From positions 173,425-237,424 of the forward strand of contig NZ_CAKVAM010000005.1 in the NCBI RefSeq assembly GCF_934725225.1: a DNA stretch of 64,000 bases. The letters are read 5' to 3'. The position numbers and the translations under genes are program-made. The notes under the pieces were generated by a model that had not been told where the DNA came from, ran no database searches, and was given only the letters and a program-made list of their open reading frames with translations. Position 1 is the first letter of the stretch; every line of letters starts with the position of its first letter. Positions 36,382 to 44,775 of the stretch are shown piece after piece. Origin of the DNA: an uncultured Treponema sp. GTDB taxonomy: Bacteria > Spirochaetota > Spirochaetia > Treponematales > Treponemataceae.

Positions 36382-36401
36382 GTTACCGAATAATCGGTAA
36401 C
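36382..36401. promoter_or_regulatory. Palindromic operator upstream of the TetR gene
   Basis: GTTACCGA and TCGGTAAC form a perfect 8-bp inverted repeat around ATAA, 14 bases before the regulator ATG. Size and symmetry fit a TetR operator; a -10-like CACTAT lies between it and the ATG. Confidence 0.8.
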
Positions 36402-36543
36402 TGAAAATATAAACAACATTTTTATGTAAGTCAATAAGATACAGAAAAAAAATTGTTTTTTTTTAGCAAGGTTGCTGTATCAAGTATGGCAACGCAATAG
36501 CAGATTGAATGTTTTATTGTCATTATCGGGCTTGACTCGATAA

Positions 36544-37287
36544 TCATTGAATTTTTACATTATAAGAACATTCGACTGCTTCGCCGGTCAAAGGATGCGG
36601 AAATTTTAAGTAATCTGCAAAAAACTGCATTTCTTCATTTTGGCTGCAAAGCGGATTGTAAAGTTTGTCTCCGCAAACAGGAAAACCAAGCCAAGCCAAA
36701 TGGCATCTTACTTGGTGTCGAAAGCCTTCTTTTATAGAACATTTTGCAAAAAGCTTGTCTGTGTCCAAAAGGATTTCTGTTGTGTAAATTTTTTCACTGC
36801 ATTTTTTCTGCGCAGCCTTTCCAGAATTGCTCGTTACAGGACGCACTTGAGATGATTTTAAGGAAAAAGGTCTGAATTTTGAAGAAACTGTGTATTTTTT
36901 TATACTATCTGATTTGTTTTCTAGTAAAAATTCAGCTGGAGGAAATCCTTCAAGTGCATTTTCGATTTTCTGGCATTTTGCGGAATAACCTTTTAAAAAC
37001 TTCCCTTCACGCTGAAAATTTATAAACGCATTGTAGCTTTCTTGTGTTGCAGCGATTAAAAGCAAGCCTTCTGTTTCCGTGTCGATTCTATGCACAAGCC
37101 CATGCTCTATTTCTTTTTTCCCGGAAACTTCTAAAAGATATGGGTACAGTTTTGCAGCCTGAGTAAATGCGCATTCGTCCCCTTCAAAAAGCGGCGCGCT
37201 CGGAAGTCCACGAGGCTTTTTTATAACAACAAACGGATTTTCTTTCGACGGCTCAATGACAATCTGTATCTGTTTTTCTGCATCCAT
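36544..37287 (-). CDS. RluA-family pseudouridine synthase
   Basis: 247 residues. EHGLVHRIDTETEGLLLIA near residue 63 is the RluA catalytic motif, in which the Asp of HRIDTET attacks the uracil; GFRHQVRCHLAWLGFPVCGD near 205 is the conserved C-terminal motif. There is no S4 domain, which suggests an RluA- or TruC-like tRNA/rRNA enzyme. The target uridine is unknown. The RluD-like gene ends 6 nt upstream. Confidence 0.85.
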   Translation of the reverse strand: MDAEKQIQIVIEPSKENPFVVIKKPRGLPSAPLFEGDECAFTQAAKLYPYLLEVSGKKEIEHGLVHRIDTETEGLLLIAATQESYNAFINFQREGKFLKGYSAKCQKIENALEGFPPAEFLLENKSDSIKKYTVSSKFRPFSLKSSQVRPVTSNSGKAAQKKCSEKIYTTEILLDTDKLFAKCSIKEGFRHQVRCHLAWLGFPVCGDKLYNPLCSQNEEMQFFADYLKFPHPLTGEAVECSYNVKIQ

Positions 37288-37293
37288 TGTCTG

Positions 37294-38274
37294 TTACTTG
37301 TCCTTTGGAAGAATTACTTTTGTGTAGTCGCGCTTTAAAACTTTCATAACTTCTATAAAACGTTCCGGTGTTGGAGATTTAAAAGTTGAAAGTTCTTCTT
37401 TTCCCGGAATTTTTATTTTCAAAAGCCTTGCATTCAGCATGAGAGTTGCTTTTGGAAATTTTTTATCCTGATGCGCATAGATTCCGTCTCCTAAAATAGG
37501 ACAGTTCAGGTATTTCATGTGCACCCTTATTTGGTGGGTTCTTCCTGTGTTTATCCGAACTTTCATCAGGGAATATTCTCCGTAGCAGCTTATGCACTCG
37601 TAGTAGCTTTCGGCTGGCTTTCCTTCTTCCGTGCCAACTACAGCTTTGAATCTTTTCCTTTCTTTTGGGTCGCGGATTATGTTTGTCTGAATGATTCCGT
37701 GCTGATGCTGGGGGCGTCCTATGCAGATTGCAATGTATTCTTTTACAATTGAACTGTGGTTTCTAAACTGCGCTGAAAGAAATTCTTCTGTGTCGTGATT
37801 TTTTGCAGTTATGATTATGCCGGAAGTTTCCTTGTCCAGCCTGTGAACAATTCCCGGCCTGCGATTCGAAAGAATTTTTGAAACTTGACCTTCCTTCAGT
37901 TCTGGAATCGATTCTCTTCCCCAGTGATACAAAAGCGCGTTCACCAAAGTGCCTTTCCAGTTTCCAGCGGCAGGATGAGTCACCATTCCCTGTTTTTTGT
38001 TTACAACGCAGACATTTTCATCTTCATAAATAATATCAAGCGGAATATTTTCAGGCTCAATATTGTCTGGAACATTTTCTTCCCACTGAATATCGATTAT
38101 ATCGTTTGCCTTTACTTGGCACGAAATTTTTTGTTTTTTTCCGTTTACTTGAATGCAGACAATTCCGCTTTTCAGTTTGCTTCTATTCATTCCGTTTGGA
38201 AGAGACGCAATATATTTGTCTAGCCGGATTTCGCCTTTGTATGTTGGAGGAACTTTGTTTGTAAAAAAAGACAT
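37294..38274 (-). CDS. rluD: RluD-like 23S rRNA pseudouridine synthase
   Basis: 326 residues: an N-terminal S4 RNA-binding domain (IRLDKYIASLPNGMNRSKLK near 15-35) and a catalytic domain with IVHRLDKETSGIIITAK near 148, where Asp is the nucleophile, and INTGRTHQIRVHMKYLNCPI near 245. This is the RluC/RluD layout; RluD acts on helix 69 of 23S rRNA. The start abuts the downstream end of the membrane-protein gene. Confidence 0.85.
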   Translation of the reverse strand: MSFFTNKVPPTYKGEIRLDKYIASLPNGMNRSKLKSGIVCIQVNGKKQKISCQVKANDIIDIQWEENVPDNIEPENIPLDIIYEDENVCVVNKKQGMVTHPAAGNWKGTLVNALLYHWGRESIPELKEGQVSKILSNRRPGIVHRLDKETSGIIITAKNHDTEEFLSAQFRNHSSIVKEYIAICIGRPQHQHGIIQTNIIRDPKERKRFKAVVGTEEGKPAESYYECISCYGEYSLMKVRINTGRTHQIRVHMKYLNCPILGDGIYAHQDKKFPKATLMLNARLLKIKIPGKEELSTFKSPTPERFIEVMKVLKRDYTKVILPKDK

Positions 38275-38760
38275 CTATTGCTCCGAATTTAAATTTTCAT
38301 TTTTTGTATTTTCGCTTTCCTGAAACGGAACTACTATAATCTGATCGTGGCTTTCAAGAATTTTCTGTTGACGTTTTTTTTCGTTGTGGCGTTTTACAAG
38401 ATTTATCGCAAGATCTGAAAATCCAATAATCACGCCCGCGCCAATTGAAGCGCAAAAAATTTTCATCTGCTCCCCTTCCGTAAAAGAAGTTCCTTTTGTA
38501 AAAGGAGTTTCAAAAGTTGAAGAGTTTCCAGAAAAATATTGGTATGCGCTGTAGCCCAAATTCACACTGATTGCGACAAACGGAACTGCTCCAAGTGAAA
38601 CAATTTCAAACCGCCGCAAATCTTTTGACCACTGCGGAAATTCATTTTCGGCGTATGGTTCTGGAGTTGTATCTGTGTTTTCCGAAGATTGCGAAAAAAC
38701 TTGCAACGGTAAAAAAAGAGACAAAATAAAAACAGTCAAAATAAAATGAAAATTTTTCAT
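38275..38760 (-). CDS. Hypothetical membrane protein
   Basis: 161 residues from ATG 38760 (the longer frame would overlap the YggS gene). It has a cleavable signal peptide (FILTVFILSLFLPLQVFSQ), an acidic linker, a hydrophobic stretch near residue 55-70 (SLGAVPFVAISVNLGYSAY) and another near 105 (FCASIGAGVIIGFSDLAI), then a Lys-rich tail. No family is recognised. It is embedded in a run of housekeeping genes between yggS and rluD. Confidence 0.6.
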   Translation of the reverse strand: MKNFHFILTVFILSLFLPLQVFSQSSENTDTTPEPYAENEFPQWSKDLRRFEIVSLGAVPFVAISVNLGYSAYQYFSGNSSTFETPFTKGTSFTEGEQMKIFCASIGAGVIIGFSDLAINLVKRHNEKKRQQKILESHDQIIVVPFQESENTKNENLNSEQ

Positions 38761-38764
38761 TCCG

Positions 38765-39481
38765 CTAAGAATAGTCGCGTTCTCCAAACAAAGCCGTTCC
38801 AATTCGGACCAATGTGCTTCCTTCTTCAACTGCAATTTTATAGTCGCCGCTCATTCCCATGCTAAGCTCGTTTATTTCAAGCGAAGGGAAATTTTTATTC
38901 AGTTCATCTTTTAAGTTTCTTAATTCTGAAAAAGAAGCGCGGATAAGTTTTTCGTCCTGAGTAAAAGGCGCCATCGTCATAAGGCCTTTTGGAACAATGT
39001 GCGGATAAATTCCATTTGCGCAGTTTTCTACGGATTTCAGCAAAACAGATTTTTCTTTATAGCCGCTTTTTGAATCTTCGCCAGTGTGAATTTCAAAGAA
39101 CACTTCGATTTTCTTTTCAATTTTTGCGCACTGTTTTTCAATTTCCGCCAAAAGCTCTTCTCTGTCTACGGATTGAATGCAAGACGCGATTTCAATTGCT
39201 TTTTTTACTTTGTTTGTCTGAAGGCTTCCGATTATATGCAGCTCAGGTTTTATTTTTGAAACTGAATTTATCTGCGTGAATTTTGCAAAGGCTTCTTGCA
39301 CACGGTTTTCGCCAAAAAGCGTCTGTCCAGTTTTTAATGCGGCCAAGACAGCTTCTGCAGGATGAAATTTGCTTACAGCGCAAAGTTTTACGCAGCCTTC
39401 ATTTCTGCCTGATTTTTTTTCAGCTTCCTTTATTTGATTTCTAACTGATTCAAAATTTTCTGCAATTTGTTCCGCTGTCAT
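38765..39481 (-). CDS. yggS: YggS/PLPBP pyridoxal phosphate homeostasis protein
   Basis: 238 residues, the usual length. KLCAVSKFHP near residue 30 contains the PLP-binding Lys, FGENRVQEA near 55 and HIIGSLQTNKVKKA near 80 are family signatures, and LSMGMSGDYKIAVEEGSTLVRIG near 210 binds the PLP phosphate. It has no known catalytic activity and buffers PLP. It is encoded 3 nt downstream of ksgA. Confidence 0.92.
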   Translation of the reverse strand: MTAEQIAENFESVRNQIKEAEKKSGRNEGCVKLCAVSKFHPAEAVLAALKTGQTLFGENRVQEAFAKFTQINSVSKIKPELHIIGSLQTNKVKKAIEIASCIQSVDREELLAEIEKQCAKIEKKIEVFFEIHTGEDSKSGYKEKSVLLKSVENCANGIYPHIVPKGLMTMAPFTQDEKLIRASFSELRNLKDELNKNFPSLEINELSMGMSGDYKIAVEEGSTLVRIGTALFGERDYS

Positions 39482-39484
39482 TTT

Positions 39485-40372
39485 TCAAGCCTCTTGTTGT
39501 ATTTTATCAGATTGCTTGAGTTGGCTCAACATATCTGAAATTCTTATAAAATCCTCTACTGCCAAATTTTCCGCGCGTTCAGTTTTAGAGATTCCGCATT
39601 TTTCAAAAAATTCTTCCGCTGAAATATTTTCCGCAAGAAGAGGCTTTATGTTGTTCTGGATAGTTTTTCTTCTTGCTGAAAAAAGAGCATGGACGACTTT
39701 TACAAAGAGCGCAGAGTTTCCGCTGAAAGGCTTTTCTTTTTTTGTCATAATAACTGCTTGGGAGGAAACTGTAGGACGCGGCCAAAAACTGCTGGAGCCA
39801 AGAACAAGATCCAGTTTTACATTGTAACCCCACTGGCATAAAACACTAAATGCCGAATAATTCTCAGTGCCTTTTTTTGCTGCCATCCGCTGGGCAACTT
39901 CTTTTTGAACTGTAAAAACACATTTTTCAAACACAACATTTTCTGTGATTGTATCGGCAATAAAAGTCGCCGCAATATTATATGGAAGATTTCCAAAAAG
40001 TTTTGCAGGCTTTTGCGGATTTTCAGTGAATGCTTTTTTCCAGTTTTTTAAAACATCGCCCTCAACAATTTTAAACTGCCCTGATTTTTCCTGCTGTTTA
40101 AAAAACTGCTTTAATATAGAAATAAAGCCTCTGTCGATTTCAAAGACTTCAAGATTTGCGCCGCTTAAAAGAATCAGCTCTGTCATGCAGCCAAGCCCGG
40201 GACCGATTTCCCATACAAGCTCGTTTTTTTTCAATTCAAGAAGGGAAACTATTTTTTCTCTTGCAGACTGATTTATCATAAAGTTCTGGCCGAATTTTTT
40301 TTGCATTGCCATTCCAGCCTGCTCAAGAAAAGCTTTTAATTCAGACGGCGAATTGTAATCAGGATGATTCAT
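39485..40372 (-). CDS. rsmA: 16S rRNA dimethyladenosine transferase
   Basis: 295 residues. QKKFGQNFMIN near residue 24, EIGPGLGCMTELILL near 58 (SAM motif I), VEGDVL near 103 and LFGNLPYNIA near 124 (NLPY motif) identify RsmA/KsgA, which dimethylates two adjacent adenines in helix 45 of 16S rRNA. The C-terminal domain is normal length. It lies between the ComEC-like and yggS genes. Confidence 0.93.
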   Translation of the reverse strand: MNHPDYNSPSELKAFLEQAGMAMQKKFGQNFMINQSAREKIVSLLELKKNELVWEIGPGLGCMTELILLSGANLEVFEIDRGFISILKQFFKQQEKSGQFKIVEGDVLKNWKKAFTENPQKPAKLFGNLPYNIAATFIADTITENVVFEKCVFTVQKEVAQRMAAKKGTENYSAFSVLCQWGYNVKLDLVLGSSSFWPRPTVSSQAVIMTKKEKPFSGNSALFVKVVHALFSARRKTIQNNIKPLLAENISAEEFFEKCGISKTERAENLAVEDFIRISDMLSQLKQSDKIQQEA

Positions 40373-40387
40373 GTTTACTCCAAAAAG

Positions 40388-41653
40388 TTAAAATTCCACA
40401 AGCGGCAAAAGCGCAAAAAGTTCTGCCGTCAATTTTATTATCTGATAAAGAAAATTCATTATAGCTCCAAAGAACGGAGAAAGAAAAGGTATCATAAAAG
40501 AAAACAAAATTGCAACCATTGCCGCGGTCAAAAATATGCTTACGAGAGGACAAACTGCAACAGAAGCAAGAATTCCTCCGGGAGCTGCTGATTTAAAAAG
40601 CGCAAGGCTCACAGGAAATGTCGCGCTCTGGGCACCGGCAGAAGCAGAAAGTGAATCTGAAATTTGTTTCGGAAAAAAAGATTGAAAAATGCGTTTGAAT
40701 GCGTTTCCAAAAAGAAGAATTCCTGCAAGCGCGCCATAAGAAAGTATAAACGCTGCGGAAAAAATGTCATCGGGAAAAATCATGCAATGAAGCAAAAACA
40801 CAAAGCAAAGAACCTTGAAAAAATTTACTTCAACACAAAAGAAAATTCCGCAGAAAAGCAGAATTAATGAGCAAAGCAATGCGCGGAACAACGAAGGCGA
40901 AAGTCCTGCAAACCATACAAAAAATAAAATTCCAAAAAGCCTAAGCCAAAAGTCAAATTTTTTTCCAAGAATTCTTTTTCCAGTTCCGCCGGCAATTGCT
41001 GAAAAAAATGAAAGATGCATTCCGCTCAATGCAAGAACGTGGGAAAGCCCTGCATTTCTGAATGTTTCGCATAAGGAGCTGTCCGTGTATTCTCTTGAGC
41101 CGGAAAGCAAAGCCAAAATAAAACCGCCTGCGCTTCCCCAGCCGTACATAAGCCTTTTAAAAGCAAGTTTGCAAAAAGTTCTGAACCTGAAAATTTTTTG
41201 TTTTAATGAAGGAGGCTGCTCTAGCTGTTCTGCGTTTTCTGCTGAAAAAAATGATTTTGAAAATTTTCCATAAAATGTTACAGCTTCTCCTTCTTCGATA
41301 ATTACTCCATTTTTTGAAGATGAATACAATTTTCCGGGATATAAAGATTCAACGATTTTTGCAGGAACGAGAACGGAAATTTTTCCAGATGCTTGTGAAT
41401 TTATTTTCGCGCCGGAAATTTCTCCTGAAACAGAATTAAGTTTTACTTTTAAGATATAAGATTTTCCAGAAGAAATTTTTGAAGGATTGGAGCAAACTAT
41501 GCCGGACGCTGTGTCGATTTGCTCCAAAGGAATCAGGCTTTTGTATGGAAAACGCTCTTTGCATTTTAAAAAGCCTGAGTAAATAAAAATGCAGAATATT
41601 ACCGCTGCCAAAACAAAAGGACTTAGAAAATTTTCTTTAAAAAAATCTACCAC
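40388..41653 (-). CDS. comEC: ComEC/Rec2-like competence membrane protein, short form
   Basis: 421 residues. An N-terminal OB-like region follows one helix, then the competence domain with FRNAGLSHVLALSGMHLSFF near residue 205, the family's LSGMH signature, and about seven further membrane helices. Full ComEC proteins carry a C-terminal beta-lactamase-like nuclease domain, which is absent here; many spirochaete copies are this short. It would form the inner-membrane DNA channel if functional. Its start overlaps the end of the HEAT-like gene by 7 nt. Confidence 0.82.
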   Translation of the reverse strand: MVDFFKENFLSPFVLAAVIFCIFIYSGFLKCKERFPYKSLIPLEQIDTASGIVCSNPSKISSGKSYILKVKLNSVSGEISGAKINSQASGKISVLVPAKIVESLYPGKLYSSSKNGVIIEEGEAVTFYGKFSKSFFSAENAEQLEQPPSLKQKIFRFRTFCKLAFKRLMYGWGSAGGFILALLSGSREYTDSSLCETFRNAGLSHVLALSGMHLSFFSAIAGGTGKRILGKKFDFWLRLFGILFFVWFAGLSPSLFRALLCSLILLFCGIFFCVEVNFFKVLCFVFLLHCMIFPDDIFSAAFILSYGALAGILLFGNAFKRIFQSFFPKQISDSLSASAGAQSATFPVSLALFKSAAPGGILASVAVCPLVSIFLTAAMVAILFSFMIPFLSPFFGAIMNFLYQIIKLTAELFALLPLVEF

Positions 41654-42807
41654 TTTAATTTTGCAAGGGCATTTTTTGCGGCAGCTATAACCTCCTCTGG
41701 ATAATCAAGATAAGTTGCATAAAGCAGGCTGTCAAAAGCGGCCTTGTCGCCCATGTCCCCCAAAGAATTGATTAAAGAAAGCACAACGGCTTTGCTAGGA
41801 GGCAGATTTTTTTCAGTTTGCTTGTTCAGGAAATCAAGATAAGATGAAAGCGCCGAAGAAGTTTCCGCAGAAGAAACAGAAGCTATATTTTTTATTGTAG
41901 AAGAAAAATCTTCATCGGAAAGATTTCCGTTTTCATATTCTTGCTTAATTCCGTTAAAGCACGAAGCAATCAAAGACGCGGCTCTGGTCCATTGTGTGTC
42001 AGAAAAAACTTGAAGGCAGACAAGAGTCAAATCCAGCTTGCTTCCTGAAAAATCAGGTTTTGCTCCTTCAATATTATATATAACTGATGACAATGCGTTT
42101 TCTGCAGCTTCTCCGCAAATTTTTTTTGAAATTTTTGGATTTTCATCAAGCCTTTTTAAAATCAGAATCTTTTTTTCAATTGGAACTGTTGACAAAAACT
42201 GAAGAATTTCCTTTTCGCTTTCGTTTGCAAGTCCGCCGTAAGATGAAGCTAAAATTGCGCTGTAAGACGGCCAGACATCGAGAATGTCAGCAATAAAAAG
42301 CATATTGAACGATGCGGAATTTCCGTAGGAGCCCATGAAAAGAATTGCCTTTAAAAGAGCTTCGTCCATTTCCTGCGATTTTTGCATTTTGCTGTAGAAA
42401 AAGTCATTTACAAGATAAAGATTTTCAGGCGACTGAAAAACAGAAAATGCGTCAATCACTGCGATTTTTATTTTTGAATCGCTGAAAGTTTTAAAGATTG
42501 TCCTAAGTTTTTCAGCAATGATTTTTTCCTTGCCTTTGCTGTTTCCTGCTGTAAGCGATTTTACAGAAGTTTCCGCAAGGTTTATAAAATCAGCGTCCGA
42601 GCTAAGTGCGTCATAAGCGGAAATTGAAAAGTCAAGTGATGCGATTGCAATTGAAGAATCTCCAGCAGCGCTTGCCGACTCAACAACTTGCTTTTTTTCA
42701 ATCAAGTTTCCTTTGTAAAAATCAGACATATAAGATTCCTGCGCATAGCAAAATCCGCAGACTGAAAGAGCAACTAAAAATATTTGTTTAAATAAAATTT
42801 TTTTCAT
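41647..42807 (-). CDS. Exported HEAT-repeat-like protein
   Basis: 386 residues from ATG 42807; the longer frame adds 22 unsupported residues. The signal peptide is FLVALSVCGFCYAQ. The rest is helical with repeats of about 35 residues such as MDEALLKAILFMGSYGN, ESEKEILQFLSTVPIEKK and KAVVLSLINSLGDMGDKAAF, which resembles HEAT/armadillo repeats. It is probably periplasmic and may act in protein contacts. No specific function is recognised. Confidence 0.6.
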   Translation of the reverse strand: MKKILFKQIFLVALSVCGFCYAQESYMSDFYKGNLIEKKQVVESASAAGDSSIAIASLDFSISAYDALSSDADFINLAETSVKSLTAGNSKGKEKIIAEKLRTIFKTFSDSKIKIAVIDAFSVFQSPENLYLVNDFFYSKMQKSQEMDEALLKAILFMGSYGNSASFNMLFIADILDVWPSYSAILASSYGGLANESEKEILQFLSTVPIEKKILILKRLDENPKISKKICGEAAENALSSVIYNIEGAKPDFSGSKLDLTLVCLQVFSDTQWTRAASLIASCFNGIKQEYENGNLSDEDFSSTIKNIASVSSAETSSALSSYLDFLNKQTEKNLPPSKAVVLSLINSLGDMGDKAAFDSLLYATYLDYPEEVIAAAKNALAKLKW

Positions 42808-42876
42808 AGCAAATCTTCTTTGATAAATATATAAAATATATAGAAAAATTTCTATACATTCCGGCTGCCTCAAAAA

Positions 42877-43992
42877 TTACTGGCTTGAATTTTCCTGCTG
42901 AATATTTTTTTCCGCGCTGTTTTCTTCCTGAGTCTGATTTTCTTCCGAAGAAGCCTGCTCAATCGCCTGATGAATTTCTTTTTGCTCCGGCGGAATCACG
43001 TTGTAAACAAACGCAAGAACTGTGTTCCTCATGCTTTTTTCAATGTGCGTGCATTCAAAATGAATTCTTGACTGTCCAAGCTGACTGTTCCACTCAACTG
43101 CCCGGATTACGCCGTGCATGACAACGAGCGCGCCGTTTATTTCAAACTGAATTTTTATGCGGACATTTGCTTTTCCTTTTCCGCCGATTCTTATCATCGC
43201 TCCGTCTTCGCTTATGTCTTCAAGCAGGCATTTGTAGCCGGGCGCAGTTTCAACTTTGTCGTATTCGATTTTTTCGCCTTGCTGAACAATGTACATCTGC
43301 GCGTAAATTTCGCATTTGCATCTTATTGACTGGCGTTTTTGAGTTCGGTCGAGTTTTGTTGAATGCATTAAAAACAAAGCTTTGTCGCTTCTGAAAATTC
43401 CAGTTCCGATAACTTTTGTGTCAAACGCGTAGCCTGCGTCTCCGTTGCGCCAAAAGTAAACTGAAATTTCTTTTCCGTCCCATTCAGATTCAGGAAGAAA
43501 TTCCGGTCGTTTGGACTGCTTTGAAATTTGATACGGAAGAAGAATTATGAGCTGAGTTCCATTGTTTAAAATGCGCGACTTAAAAACGCCTTTGCCTTTT
43601 AAAATGACGCTTAGCTTTTGGTTTGCATCAAGCGATTTTGTGCTTTCGATTCCGCGTTTGTTTTCCTTGTCAAGAATTACGCGCGTTTTGAATTTGTAAA
43701 GTTTTTCAAGAAACGCCTGGACTTGTGTTGAATCTTCCGCGCCTTTTTGCTTTGCCTCTTCGATTACTGAAGAAATGCATCTGTTCACGGAATTTTCAGA
43801 AATGTAAAGCGAAAGCGGCTCTTCAATTCCGCATTTTTTTGCAAGCTGCCAGAGCGCGGAAATTTCAGAATGCTTGAATCCGTAGTCAAAACCCTTTGAA
43901 AAGAAATTCATTTTTTCAGTTGAAGCTTTGTATAATTTAAAAAGCGCAAAAATAAAAGCAAGAATTATAATTGCGGAAATTACAGCAGGCAC
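42877..43992 (-). CDS. Membrane-anchored PilZ domain protein
   Basis: 371 residues with one N-terminal helix (VISAIIILAFIFALFKLY) and a C-terminal PilZ domain: KRQSIRCKCEIYAQM near residue 218 has the RxxxR-type motif and LEDISEDGAMIRIGGKG near 262 the (D/N)xSxxG motif, so c-di-GMP binding is likely. The middle (80-210) resembles PilZN-type domains of spirochaetes. It ends in a Glu/Gln-rich tail. It may link c-di-GMP to motility or envelope functions. Confidence 0.8.
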   Translation of the reverse strand: MPAVISAIIILAFIFALFKLYKASTEKMNFFSKGFDYGFKHSEISALWQLAKKCGIEEPLSLYISENSVNRCISSVIEEAKQKGAEDSTQVQAFLEKLYKFKTRVILDKENKRGIESTKSLDANQKLSVILKGKGVFKSRILNNGTQLIILLPYQISKQSKRPEFLPESEWDGKEISVYFWRNGDAGYAFDTKVIGTGIFRSDKALFLMHSTKLDRTQKRQSIRCKCEIYAQMYIVQQGEKIEYDKVETAPGYKCLLEDISEDGAMIRIGGKGKANVRIKIQFEINGALVVMHGVIRAVEWNSQLGQSRIHFECTHIEKSMRNTVLAFVYNVIPPEQKEIHQAIEQASSEENQTQEENSAEKNIQQENSSQ

Positions 43993-44073
43993 AAAACCAC
44001 CTCCAAGAATTTTATGCGATTACGTATTTATTATAGTAAATTTTGCAGTTTCTTGATAGTATAACATACCAAA

Positions 44074-44724
44074 ATGAAAAAAAGATACATTTTAGCAGAG
44101 TTTTTAGTTGTTTTTGTTTTTTTGCTGATTCCGCCGATTTTTGCAGACAAAGGAGCATATTTAAGCGAAGAATTTTCTTTTTCTGTTCTGGCTGAATTTT
44201 TTATTGCGGCGATTCTTCAAATTCAATTTAAAATGGAAAACAAATGCGAAAAAAAATCCGCGAATGAAAAATTTATTTTGCTTGTAAATTCATTGAAATG
44301 GGGCGCGCTCACGCTTGGCTTTTTAATGCTGATTTTTGCCGCCGTCCATGCGTTTTGTTTTGCATTTAAAATTTCTTCCGCTCAAACTGAAATTTTATTA
44401 AAAAATCCTGAAAATTTTTCGTCTTGGATTTTTCTGATTTTTACATTGGCGGCTGGAGCTTTTTTTGAAGAAGCCGTTTACCGTCAGTTTGTTCCAGAAA
44501 CTTTAAATTCGCTTTTGGGAAAATGGAAAATTCCAGTGGAAATATTTTCAGTTTTAATTTTTGCGCTTGCCCACAGATATTTAGGATGGATTTCTGTTTG
44601 CAATGCGGCTTTTTGCGGCGCGGTTCTAAGGATTTGCAGAATAAAAACGGCTTCAATTGCGCCTTCGTTTGCGGCTCATTTTGTCTACAATCTTTCACTT
44701 ATTGTATTTTCCGTGCTGTTGTAA
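44074..44724 (+). CDS. CPBP family intramembrane metalloprotease
   Basis: 216 residues with about six membrane helices. FFEEAVYRQF near residue 130 is the EExxxR motif and IFALAHRYLG near 163 the FxxxH motif of the CPBP/CAAX-protease-like family, whose Glu and His residues bind zinc. Targets are unknown. It starts a plus-strand pair with thrC, divergent from the PilZ gene. Confidence 0.82.
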   Translation: MKKRYILAEFLVVFVFLLIPPIFADKGAYLSEEFSFSVLAEFFIAAILQIQFKMENKCEKKSANEKFILLVNSLKWGALTLGFLMLIFAAVHAFCFAFKISSAQTEILLKNPENFSSWIFLIFTLAAGAFFEEAVYRQFVPETLNSLLGKWKIPVEIFSVLIFALAHRYLGWISVCNAAFCGAVLRICRIKTASIAPSFAAHFVYNLSLIVFSVLL

Positions 44725-44775
44725 AATTTTATAATCATTGATATACTTTGAAAATAATTTTTGCTGAGGAATTTT

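Noticed and set aside
36523..36543. Terminator after the RluA-family gene
   Set aside because: A TTATCG/CGATAA hairpin directly follows the stop, but there is no T run on the minus strand, so I could not support it.
40364..41273. Lysine-rich plus-strand ORFs opposite the ComEC-like gene
   Set aside because: Antisense of Phe/Leu-rich membrane codons, which always yields Lys/Glu-rich frames; no start signals.
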